NCBI GenBank assembly: GCA_965262485.1
Contig: OZ253540.1
Location: forward strand, 868,001-932,000
Source of the DNA: Bin87 sp965262485
GTDB lineage: Bacteria > Chloroflexota > Dehalococcoidia > Lucifugimonadales > UBA3495
Reading direction: 5' to 3'
Length of the DNA stretch: 64,000 nt
This document shows, piece after piece, positions 50,864 to 58,088 of this stretch. A program made the position numbers and the translations under genes. Below the pieces are notes generated by a model. The model saw nothing but the letters and a program-made list of their open reading frames with translations, did not search any database and was not told the DNA's origin. The stretch's first letter is position 1, and each line of letters begins with the position of its first letter.

Positions 50864-50889
50864 GTCCCGGCGCCAAGGCGCCGGGACTG
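50864..50889 (+). terminator. Hairpin terminator after the 50130 gene
   Basis: AGTCCCGGCGCC (50864-50875) pairs perfectly with GGCGCCGGGACT (50878-50889) over a minimal loop. No U run follows, but the stem is very stable and sits 24 bases after the stop. Confidence 0.7.
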
Positions 50890-50976
50890 ATGCGTAGTCG
50901 GTAGCGTTTCGTGTTCCAATTGAGCGCCGTGCCGCTGAACTGAATTACCTCAGCAACACACTCGCGAGCCGTGCGC

Positions 50977-51073
50977 TGGCGGGAGTGCGAGGGAGTCGAA
51001 CCCACCTACCCCGCTCGTCACGAGGCATAACGGATTTGAAGTCCGCAGGGGCCACCGGGCCCCATCCACTCCC
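50977..51073 (-). tRNA. selC: tRNA-Sec (anticodon TCA)
   Basis: Reading the minus strand from 51073 gives a 97-base tRNA: a 7-8 bp acceptor (GGGAGTG with CACTCCC), a 6-bp D stem GGGGCC/GGCCCC with a tiny loop, an anticodon loop CTTCAAA holding TCA, a long variable arm (CCTCG/CGAGG-type) and a TTCGA T-loop, ending in an encoded CCA after a G discriminator. The long D stem, long variable arm and TCA anticodon are diagnostic of selenocysteine tRNA. The T-stem has one mismatch (GTGGG with CCCTC). It lies 13 bases after the thioredoxin gene on the same strand. Confidence 0.9.
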
Positions 51074-51086
51074 TTGTCCGAGAACG

Positions 51087-51416
51087 CTAACTCTCAAGCA
51101 CAGCTTCGATCTTGCGTTTCAGGGCTGGCTTGGGCTGTGCGCCAATAATCTGATCGACCGGCTGGCCGTTCTTGAAGAATATGAGCGCTGGGATGCTGCG
51201 AATGCCGTAGCGGGCTGCGATGTCCGGATCGTTGTCCACGTCCAGTTTCGCCACGTTCAGCTTGCCCTCGTATTCCAGCGCCAGGTCATGCACTGCCGGG
51301 GCGATCATTTTGCACGGTCCGCACCATTCGGCCCAGAAATCTACCAAAACCGGCAATTCTGAGTCGATAACGCTGCTTTGCCAACTGTCGCCGTTGACGT
51401 CCATCGGTTCGGGCAT
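51087..51416 (-). CDS. trxA: Thioredoxin
   Basis: 109 residues, the standard thioredoxin fold with WCGPCKM at about residues 31-37, the cis-Pro region IPALIFFKNG near residue 75 and the usual buried Asp in VLVDFWAEWC. It is a cytoplasmic disulfide reductase that uses ordinary Cys, not selenocysteine. GAAGGAGTG precedes ATG 51416. The gene directly precedes tRNA-Sec, a plausible functional neighbourhood because redox proteins are frequent selenoproteins, though this is only an association. Confidence 0.95.
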   Translation of the reverse strand: MPEPMDVNGDSWQSSVIDSELPVLVDFWAEWCGPCKMIAPAVHDLALEYEGKLNVAKLDVDNDPDIAARYGIRSIPALIFFKNGQPVDQIIGAQPKPALKRKIEAVLES

Positions 51417-51566
51417 GTTGCACTCCTTCGGGCGGTGGTGTTGTATATGCCGACGGGATTTCCCCTAATCTCGAATTACCCGAGAACCAGGGCATCCAGG
51501 CCGGCGGTGAACGCATTCCATATTATACCGGGCCCTGTTCCGGGTCAACCGAGCCCCCGACGGCTT

Positions 51567-51688
51567 CAGCGTCTTTTCAAAGTCCTCCGACCTCCGCTCG
51601 TCCTGAGCCTGTCGAAACATCGGCGACCGTCCTTCGACAGGCTCAGGACGAACGGGTGGTTGATTTCCACAACTTTGAAAAGGCCCTG
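51567..51688. repeat. Inverted-repeat element, family A, copy 3
   Basis: Tips CAGCGTCTTTTCAAAGT (51567-51583) and ACTTTGAAAAGGCCCTG (51672-51688), core CCTGTCGAAACATCGGCGACC and the same CTTCGACAGGCTCAGGACGA block as copies 1 and 2. It fills the gap between trxA and the TrmA-Maf gene, ending 42 bases before that gene's -10 box. Confidence 0.8.
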
Positions 51689-51729
51689 ACCGGCGCCCCG
51701 TGTTTGTTCCGGTCGTAGGCGCCAAATGG

Positions 51730-51735
51730 TAGTAT
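51730..51735 (+). promoter_or_regulatory. -10 box of the TrmA-Maf gene, probable leaderless start
   Basis: TAGTAT ends seven bases before ATG 51743, the same geometry as at 27253 and 44458. The ATG at 51734 lies inside the box and is unlikely to be the start. Confidence 0.45.
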
Positions 51736-51742
51736 GTCAGGT

Positions 51743-53644
51743 ATGGTTGAATCCACATCCGCACCAGTGCAGCGCGCTCCGGAGCGGGGCGAAACATTGC
51801 GTCTGGCATTGCTTGCCTGGGGACGTCTCGGTGAGGCGTTGTCAACCTACAATGGGCGCGACGTTTTCGTTTTCGGCGGTATTCCCGGGGAGACTGTAGA
51901 CGCGGAGGTTGTTGCCGTTCGGCGCAAATATATTGCCGCCCAGGTTACGCGCGTCATCACGGCGTCTCCTGACCGCGCCGAACCGCCCTGTCCTGTTTAC
52001 GGCGATTGTACCGGGTGCCAGTGGCAGCACCTGGCATATCCCGCGCAGTTGGCAGCCAAAACCGGGATCGTGCAAGATGCTTTCCAACGGGTGGGAGGAT
52101 TCGTCCAGGCTCCCATATCCGACACATTGCCGTCGCCGGATGAATTGCACTATCGTAACCACGCCCGTTTTAACGTGTGGCGAGAAAGCGGGGCGTTGGG
52201 ATTCGTACATCGGGAACGCCGCCGGTTCGTTCGCATCGATCGGTGCCTGCTGATGCACGACGGGATCAACGAACTGATTTCTAAACTCCAGGGGAGATGC
52301 GGCGAAACGTCCCAATTATCCATCCGTGCCTCGCAAACCACCGGCGACTTTCTCGTGCAGCCCAAAATGCTCAACCTAGATATTTCAGTGGAATCCGGCC
52401 AGAAACGATACCGTGAAGCGGTTGCGGGCCGTGAGTTTTGGGTCGCCTCGCCGTCGTTTTTCCAGGTGAATGTAAAACAGGCAGCGCAACTGGCAGTACT
52501 GGTCAAGGCGGCGTTGGGTTTGACGGGTGACGAAACAGTGCTGGACGCTTACGCCGGCGTCGGCGCCTTTGCGGTGTTGCTGGCGCCCCATGCCAGGCAG
52601 GTGATCGCAGTCGAGGAATCAACCGCCGCCATCGCCGACGCCCTTGAAAACGCCGCTGGCCTGGCTAACGTGCAATTCCTGACCGGCAAAGTGGAGGACG
52701 TGCTGCCCAACCTCGACGAAACCCCCGATGCCGTAGTGCTGGACCCGTCCCGCTCCGGATGCCAGCCCGCGGTGCTGGAGGCGTTGCTGCGCATCGCTCC
52801 CCAACGCATCGCCTACGTCTCCTGCAACCCCGAATCTCTCGCCAGAGATTTGCGGACGCTGTGCCGCCGGTACGCCATCGAATCCGTCCAGCCGGTCGAT
52901 ATGTTTCCCCAGACGCACCACATTGAATGCGTGGCCACCCTGTCCCTCAAACCCGACACCAACCGCATAATCCTGGCATCCGCGTCGCCGCGGCGTCGGG
53001 AATTGCTCGGCGGGTTGGGAATACAATTCGATGTGTCTCCCTCCAACATACCTGAGGATCAGCTGCCGGGAGAAACTCCCACGGAAATGGTGCGGCGGTT
53101 GTCTCGCGAAAAGGCGCTGGCGTCGGCAGCCGCAGATAACGGCCAGCACGGATATTTCATCGCAGCCGACAGCACCGTGGTTCTCGACGGGGAATCTATC
53201 GCCAAGCCCCTGGATGCCGACGACGCCCGCGCCATGTTGCGACGCCTGTGGGGAACGCAGCATCAGGTCGTAACCGGAATGACCATCCTCGATGCCTCCA
53301 CGGGTCGTTGCATCACCGAGTCCATGTCCGCCGACGTTGCAATGCGCGAGTTCACCGATGCCGAGATGGAAGCGTCGATAGCCAGCGGAACCCCCATGGA
53401 CAAGGCCGGCGCTTACGCCATCCAGGATGATGAGTTTCGCCCGGCCTCCATGCTCAACGGTTGTTATCCCAACGTAATGGGCCTGCCAGTCTGTCGCGTC
53501 GTCGAGATTCTGGCAGAACTCGGTTGCTCCACACCCGATTGGGCCGATATGACCGTCCCCCCCGGATGCCTGGGCAAATGCCCGTTCCAGTCCGGTGACA
53601 CGTCCCCCGGTTCTGCGTCCCCCGGTTCTGGAGGCACGCAGTGA
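51743..53644 (+). CDS. TrmA/RlmD-type RNA uridine methyltransferase fused to a Maf nucleotide pyrophosphatase
   Basis: 633 residues. An N-terminal TRAM-like domain (about 1-70) and the cluster CPVYGDCTGCQWQHL (Cys ligands for a 4Fe-4S centre, near residue 80) lead into a methyltransferase domain with VLDAYAGVGAFAVLLA (SAM site, near residue 265) and YVSCNPES (catalytic Cys, near residue 360). From about residue 407 a full Maf domain follows: RIILASASPRRRELL, FIAADSTVVLDGE and KAGAYAIQ. Methyltransferases of this group make m5U in rRNA or tRNA; Maf hydrolyses non-canonical NTPs. The two are normally separate genes. The stop overlaps the tatB start. Confidence 0.9.
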   Translation: MVESTSAPVQRAPERGETLRLALLAWGRLGEALSTYNGRDVFVFGGIPGETVDAEVVAVRRKYIAAQVTRVITASPDRAEPPCPVYGDCTGCQWQHLAYPAQLAAKTGIVQDAFQRVGGFVQAPISDTLPSPDELHYRNHARFNVWRESGALGFVHRERRRFVRIDRCLLMHDGINELISKLQGRCGETSQLSIRASQTTGDFLVQPKMLNLDISVESGQKRYREAVAGREFWVASPSFFQVNVKQAAQLAVLVKAALGLTGDETVLDAYAGVGAFAVLLAPHARQVIAVEESTAAIADALENAAGLANVQFLTGKVEDVLPNLDETPDAVVLDPSRSGCQPAVLEALLRIAPQRIAYVSCNPESLARDLRTLCRRYAIESVQPVDMFPQTHHIECVATLSLKPDTNRIILASASPRRRELLGGLGIQFDVSPSNIPEDQLPGETPTEMVRRLSREKALASAAADNGQHGYFIAADSTVVLDGESIAKPLDADDARAMLRRLWGTQHQVVTGMTILDASTGRCITESMSADVAMREFTDAEMEASIASGTPMDKAGAYAIQDDEFRPASMLNGCYPNVMGLPVCRVVEILAELGCSTPDWADMTVPPGCLGKCPFQSGDTSPGSASPGSGGTQ

Positions 53645-53979
53645 ACGTACTCGGCATCGGGCCAATGGAGCTGCTGGTGATCTTCCTGGTTGCATTCCTG
53701 GCTCTCGGTCCCGGGAAATCGATTGACGCCGCGCGAACCGTGGGCAAGGTCGTCCGCGAAGCCCGGCGCACCTTCGCTGAAGTAATTGACGCCGCATCCA
53801 TCGACGACCTCGCCACGCCCGACGGGCAACGCCGGGAAACCCCACCATCAACAGGCGCCACGGGCGCAACGGCCGCCCCGCCCTCCGACCCCCTGCCGAC
53901 GCCGGCGCATCTCCAACAGCAGGACTCGGATGCAAACGCCGGCGCTTCGGAAACCGACGCGAATAACCGCCCAACCTGA
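53641..53979 (+). CDS. tatB: TatA/TatB-like Tat translocase subunit
   Basis: 112 residues. It opens VLGIGPMELLVIFLVAFLAL, the single TM segment with a conserved Gly-Pro hinge, followed by the amphipathic helix (VGKVVREARRTFAEVI) and a long Pro/Thr/Ala-rich tail (about 55-112). The tail length and GPMELL start favour TatB over TatA. The GTG start at 53641 overlaps the TrmA-Maf stop (GTGA), so translation is coupled. Together with tatC it forms the twin-arginine export core in the cytoplasmic membrane. Confidence 0.85.
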   Translation: MNVLGIGPMELLVIFLVAFLALGPGKSIDAARTVGKVVREARRTFAEVIDAASIDDLATPDGQRRETPPSTGATGATAAPPSDPLPTPAHLQQQDSDANAGASETDANNRPT

Positions 53980-53981
53980 CC

Positions 53982-54887
53982 ATGCTGCGTGAGCTACAAG
54001 CGCTGGCAGAGCAATACGCGGACTTGCGGCTTTTGCTGGTGGCCTGCGCTGTCGTGTCGCTTGTCATAATCGGCGCAGCGGTCTACGTCCGGTCTCGACG
54101 GCGGCGGCAATCCACCCGGTCGGCGATGGGCGATCCACAATCCCTGCGCGAGCACTTCCGCGAGCTGCGCTACCGGATTCTCATCTGCATCGTTGCCCTG
54201 TTGATTGGAGCCTGCATTGCGTTCTACTTCTATCAGGACATCATTGGATTTCTGGTGGACCCGGCCCGCAATGTCGTTGGCGACGATGATTGGACGCCCA
54301 TTTATACGGAAGTAACCGAGTTGCTGGGTACCACCATAAAAATCTGTATACTGGCCGGATTTGTACTCGCCCTGCCGGTAATCTTCTATCAGGGGATCCG
54401 GTTTGTCGCCCCTGGACTCACCCCCCGCGAACGAAAGGTGTTGTTTTCATTCCTGCCCGCTGCGCTCCTGGCCTTCGTGGGCGGGATGGCTTTCGGCTAT
54501 TTCATCATGATCCCTCCTGCCCTACGGTTCCTGCTCACGTTTGGAGGCGACGTTGCCGAGCCATTGATACGGATCAGCAACCTCGTCAACCTGATGGTGC
54601 GCCTGCTGTTCTGGTTGGGAATATCGTTTGAAACTCCCCTGGTGATGTACGTCCTGGCAGCCCTGGGAGTGGTCAGAGCCAGCGCCTTTGCTCGATTCAG
54701 GCGTCTCTGGTTGGTGGTGGCCTTCGTATTAGCGGCGGCTATCACCCCCACCATCGACCCGATCAATCAGGCCATCGTGGCCGGCCCGCTGATCATCCTG
54801 TACGAGCTGGGGGTGCTGTTGGCCCGTTTTGCCGGACGCCGCAAATCGTCATCAGCGGCCCTCAGCGCCAATGCCACCGGCGATTAG
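53982..54887 (+). CDS. tatC: Sec-independent protein translocase TatC
   Basis: 301 residues. SLREHFRELRYRILICIVAL (near residue 50) is the conserved N-terminal TatC motif HxxELRxR; five more TM segments follow and MIPPALRFLLTFGG near residue 180 is the periplasmic cap signature. Unlike usual TatC, which begins with this motif, here there is an extra N-terminal segment of about 45 residues with one more hydrophobic helix (LLLVACAVVSLVIIGAAVY). TatC recognises twin-arginine signal peptides. It starts 2 bases after the tatB stop and ends near a terminator for the convergent tatA. Confidence 0.9.
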   Translation: MLRELQALAEQYADLRLLLVACAVVSLVIIGAAVYVRSRRRRQSTRSAMGDPQSLREHFRELRYRILICIVALLIGACIAFYFYQDIIGFLVDPARNVVGDDDWTPIYTEVTELLGTTIKICILAGFVLALPVIFYQGIRFVAPGLTPRERKVLFSFLPAALLAFVGGMAFGYFIMIPPALRFLLTFGGDVAEPLIRISNLVNLMVRLLFWLGISFETPLVMYVLAALGVVRASAFARFRRLWLVVAFVLAAAITPTIDPINQAIVAGPLIILYELGVLLARFAGRRKSSSAALSANATGD

Positions 54888-54895
54888 CGGGGACC

Positions 54896-54922
54896 AAAAA
54901 AAGGCGCAGCCTGAGCCGCGCC
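54896..54922 (-). terminator. Rho-independent terminator of tatA
   Basis: On the minus strand GGCGCGGCTCAGGCTGCGCC (54922-54903) forms a stem GGCGC/GCGCC and is followed by a run of seven Us (54902-54896). It may also mark the end of the plus-strand tatC transcript. Confidence 0.8.
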
Positions 54923-54964
54923 CCAAATCCTACGTCGCATCGCCTGCGTTGAATCCAACGTTGT

Positions 54965-55156
54965 TCAGGTGTTCCGCTCGTTTGACCCCGTTTCCGTTTC
55001 GGTCTTTTCGTCCTCTCCGGTTACCGAAGATTTGAATGACCGAATTCCTTTGCCCAACGAGGATCCAATTCCAGGCAGCCTGGTTGCGCCAAAAATCAGC
55101 AGCAATACAACCAGGATGAGAAGTAGTTCGGTGATGCCGAAGGGGCCAATGCGCAT
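54965..55156 (-). CDS. tatA: TatA-type Tat translocase subunit
   Basis: 63 residues: IGPFGITELLLILVVLLLIF (TM helix with the Phe-Gly hinge FGATRLPGIG after it), amphipathic helix GIGSSLGKGIRSFKSSV and a short charged tail. This is the classic short TatA, which forms the protein-conducting pore. Its gene lies convergent to tatBC, not in the same operon, with a terminator between. It has a probable ribosome-binding site GGGAG before ATG 55156, and a TATAAC box immediately before the ATG. Confidence 0.92.
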   Translation of the reverse strand: MRIGPFGITELLLILVVLLLIFGATRLPGIGSSLGKGIRSFKSSVTGEDEKTETETGSNERNT

Positions 55157-55232
55157 TGTTATACCAGCTCCCGCTCAGTTGGTTCCATTCTATCAGACCT
55201 CAATTGGCGTTGCCACCGCCGCCGCTTCGGAA

Positions 55233-55413
55233 CCAGGGCCTTTCGGTTTTACAAGAAATCCCCTCTCCCTTGATGGGAGAGGGTTAGAGCCGGCCCCGTA
55301 CTTGATACGGGGGTGAGGGTGAAGGTGTGAGATAGGGAACTATCCTGCGGCAGACTATACCCCTCACCCCAGCCCTCTCCCACAAGGGGAGAGGTAGAAT
55401 CGAAAGACCCTGG
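55233..55413. repeat. Inverted-repeat element, tips of family A with a different core
   Basis: Tips CCAGGGCCTTTCG (55233-55245) and CGAAAGACCCTGG (55401-55413) resemble the family A tips at 10896 and 24204, but the interior holds CCCTCTCCCTTGATGGGAGA (55262-55281), GGGGGTGAGGGTG and the mirrored CCCCTCACCCCAGCCCTCTCC. It fills most of the 417-base gap between tatA and the E3 gene; the rest contains a TATAAT (55455-55460), about 115 bases before the E3 start, which may be the promoter of the PDH operon. Confidence 0.75.
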
Positions 55414-55454
55414 CCTCGCCCGCGCCCCAACTTGCCGCACCCGGTTGCGGACGC

Positions 55455-55460
55455 TATAAT
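55455..55460 (+). promoter_or_regulatory. Probable -10 of the pyruvate dehydrogenase operon
   Basis: A perfect TATAAT preceded by CGC, with no other promoter-like sequence between the repeat element and the lpd gene. The leader would be about 107 bases. Confidence 0.45.
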
Positions 55461-55573
55461 GCTGCAATCGAACGCGCCGAATAACCGCCGGTGGTTTCTC
55501 CCCCAAACGTACACCGCGCGGTTAGGTAATTTAAAGCCGCGCCGGTGCGACTCCGAACCCTTTGGGAAGTTGA

Positions 55574-56974
55574 ATGGTAACCGACTCCGAGTACGATGTA
55601 GCAGTAATTGGCGGTGGGCCCGGTGGATATGTCGCGGCCATCAGGGCTGCCCAATTGGGACTGAAAGCCTGCGTCATCGAGCGCGACGCCCTCGGCGGTG
55701 TTTGCCTCAACTGGGGGTGCATCCCATCCAAGGCGCTCCTCAAGAACGCGGAAATCCTTTCCTACATTCATCGCGCGGATCAATTCGGCTTGCGGTTTGA
55801 TAATTTCTCGGCCGATTACAGCGTGGCGGTCGGACGCAGCCGGCAGGTCGTGGATCGCATGACCAGAGGCGTCGGTTTCCTCCTGCGCAAGAACAACGTT
55901 GAGCACATTGCCGGCACGGCTCGCCTGACCTCCGCCAATTCAATCGACGTGGTTGGCGCCGACGGACAGTCCTCTCAGGTAAGCGCCCGCAACATCATTG
56001 TCGCCACCGGCGCACGCCCGCGGAGCATCCCGCCGCTGCCGGTTGACGGCCAGCGCATTATTACTAGCCGCGAGGCCATCGTGGCGGAAGACGTGCCCGC
56101 ATCCATCGCCATCGTGGGCGGTGGCGCGATCGGCGTCGAATTCGCCTACGTTTACCGTATGTATGGTTCCAGCGTAACGATCATCGAGTTGTTGCCGCGC
56201 CTGGTTCCCAATGAAGACGAGGAAATCAGCCAGCAACTGGAAAGGGCCTTTGGCCGCGACGGCATCGAGTTGAAAACCGGCGCCGGCGTCACCGCAGCCC
56301 AGGCCGACGCCTCCGGCGTGACACTGACCATCGAGAAAGACGGCGCGACCGAAACCGCGCGCTTCGACAAGGTTCTGGTAGCCATCGGGGTGCAACCCAA
56401 TACGGAAGATCTGGGTCTCGAAGCTTTGGGCGTAGCCACCGATCGGGGTTACATAACCGTGGACGACCAAATGGCTACCAACGTGGCCGGCGTCTATGCG
56501 GTCGGCGACGTTACCGGCAAACTGGCCCTGGCCCACGTCGCGTCCGCTCAGGGTGTCACCGCAGTTGAGTCCATCGCCGGCGAGGAAACCCAGCCGCTGG
56601 ACTACTCCCTGATGCCCAGGGCCACCTATTGCCATCCCCAGGTAGCCTCAATGGGGTTGACCGAAGCCCAGGCTCGCGAGCAGGGATACGAGGTAAAGAT
56701 CGGGCGTTTCAGCGTGCAGGCCAGCGGCAAGGCTGTCGCGATGGGTGAAAACGATGGCCTCGTCAAGCTGGTGATAGACGCCAAATACGGCGAACTGCTG
56801 GGCGGCCACATGTGCGGCCCGGAGGTTACCGAGCTGCTTGGCGAACTGTCCATGACCAAACTGTTGGAGGGCACTACCCTGGAACTTGGTTGGGCCGTGC
56901 ACGCCCACCCCACCATTGCTGAAATGTTGCACGAAGCCGCTCTGGACGCCGAGGGTCGTGTGTTGCACATGTGA
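55574..56974 (+). CDS. lpdA: Dihydrolipoyl dehydrogenase (E3)
   Basis: 466 residues. FAD binding VAVIGGGPGGYVAAIRAAQ near residue 8; redox-active disulfide GGVCLNWGCIPSK near residue 40; NAD site IAIVGGGAIGVEFAYVYR near residue 178; VYAVGDVTGKLALAHVAS near residue 310; the catalytic His in AVHAHPTIAEMLHEA near residue 445. It reoxidises dihydrolipoyl groups of the E2 subunit to make NADH. ATG 55574 has GGGAAGTTGA upstream. First gene of the PDH operon: E3, E1alpha, E1beta, small protein, E2. Confidence 0.95.
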   Translation: MVTDSEYDVAVIGGGPGGYVAAIRAAQLGLKACVIERDALGGVCLNWGCIPSKALLKNAEILSYIHRADQFGLRFDNFSADYSVAVGRSRQVVDRMTRGVGFLLRKNNVEHIAGTARLTSANSIDVVGADGQSSQVSARNIIVATGARPRSIPPLPVDGQRIITSREAIVAEDVPASIAIVGGGAIGVEFAYVYRMYGSSVTIIELLPRLVPNEDEEISQQLERAFGRDGIELKTGAGVTAAQADASGVTLTIEKDGATETARFDKVLVAIGVQPNTEDLGLEALGVATDRGYITVDDQMATNVAGVYAVGDVTGKLALAHVASAQGVTAVESIAGEETQPLDYSLMPRATYCHPQVASMGLTEAQAREQGYEVKIGRFSVQASGKAVAMGENDGLVKLVIDAKYGELLGGHMCGPEVTELLGELSMTKLLEGTTLELGWAVHAHPTIAEMLHEAALDAEGRVLHM

Positions 56975-57047
56975 CGCAGCCCGACGGCCCTCATTTCTAA
57001 CGATTCCCAACGACTGCCAACCGAATTCACTGCCAAGAGGAAGGGAT

Positions 57048-58058
57048 ATGCTGAAGCCAGCGAATGTTCCCGATCTTACCAAAACCGACTTGCTGGAATA
57101 TTACCGGCAAATGAAACTCATTCGAGAGTTCGAGCGTGAGTCGGAAAGGCAGTACACTCGAGGCAACATCAAGGGTTTCCTCCACGTCTATAACGGCGAG
57201 GAAGCCATCGCGGTGGGCGCCATCAATTCGCTGCGTTCCGATGACTACGTGGTTACTCATTACCGGGATCACGGTCAGGCGCTGGTGCGCGGCATCTCCA
57301 GCAATGAGGTGATGGCCGAGTTGATGGGAAAAGCCACCGGTTGCAGTAAGGGCAAGGGTGGCTCCATGCACATGTTCAGCTCCGAACTGAACTTCATGGG
57401 TGGATACGCCATCGTCGGCGGGCAGTTGACCATTGCCGCCGGAATCGCCATGGCCATCCAGTATCGCGGCGACGATCAGGTGGTGTTGTGTTTCTTCGGC
57501 GACGGCGCCGTCAACGAAGGGGAATTTCACGAAGCCATGAACCTGGCCGCCATTTGGAAACTGCCCGTGGTTTTCTTCTGCGAGCACAATCTCTACGGCA
57601 TGGGCGCGTCGTCCAAAGAAACCCTGGTGATGTGGGACTCGCTGCACGAGATGGCCGCCGCATACGGCATGGACCGTTATGAGGTTGATGGCAACGATGT
57701 TTTGGCCGTAAGCGACCTGATGCAAAAAGTAAACGTTGATGTGAGGACCGGCGCCGGTCCCGCTTTCATTGTGGCCAAAACCTACCGCCTGCGCGGTCAC
57801 TCCGTAGCCGACCCGGCCGACTATCGCCCCAAGGAAGAAGTCGAATACTGGGCGTCGCAGGACCCCATCCCAAGGTTTCGGGAATGGCTAACCGAAGAAG
57901 GCATTGCCACCGTCGAGGATTTCGAAGAAATCGACGCCAGCGTTGAAGAAGAGGTGGTCATGGCCGCCGAGTTCGCTGAAACCTCGCCGTGGCCCGAGCC
58001 GGGCGAACTGTATGAAGGTGTTTATGCTGACCGACCGACCGAAGGTATCCCCGCGTAA
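57048..58058 (+). CDS. pdhA: Pyruvate dehydrogenase E1 component, alpha subunit
   Basis: 336 residues. The TPP motif GDGAVNEGEFHEAMNLA near residue 150 and the phosphorylation-loop region RLRGHSVADPADYRP near residue 248 are standard for branched E1alpha (PdhA). HYRDHGQALVRGIS near residue 72 is also typical. With E1beta it decarboxylates pyruvate and acetylates lipoyl-E2. AGGAAGGG precedes ATG 57048; the frame extends upstream through the end of lpdA and is not used. It follows lpdA by 73 bases and is spaced 30 bases from pdhB. Confidence 0.93.
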   Translation: MLKPANVPDLTKTDLLEYYRQMKLIREFERESERQYTRGNIKGFLHVYNGEEAIAVGAINSLRSDDYVVTHYRDHGQALVRGISSNEVMAELMGKATGCSKGKGGSMHMFSSELNFMGGYAIVGGQLTIAAGIAMAIQYRGDDQVVLCFFGDGAVNEGEFHEAMNLAAIWKLPVVFFCEHNLYGMGASSKETLVMWDSLHEMAAAYGMDRYEVDGNDVLAVSDLMQKVNVDVRTGAGPAFIVAKTYRLRGHSVADPADYRPKEEVEYWASQDPIPRFREWLTEEGIATVEDFEEIDASVEEEVVMAAEFAETSPWPEPGELYEGVYADRPTEGIPA

Positions 58059-58088
58059 CCTGAACCATTCGCCTCGAGAGGATTTACC

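Noticed and set aside
51087..51416. Thioredoxin as a selenoprotein because it adjoins tRNA-Sec
   Set aside because: Both active-site residues are ordinary Cys codons; there is no in-frame TGA.
52619..54067. 482-residue minus-strand ORF opposite TrmA-Maf and tatB
   Set aside because: Antisense shadow; Gly/Arg-rich with no domain, covering two real genes on the other strand.
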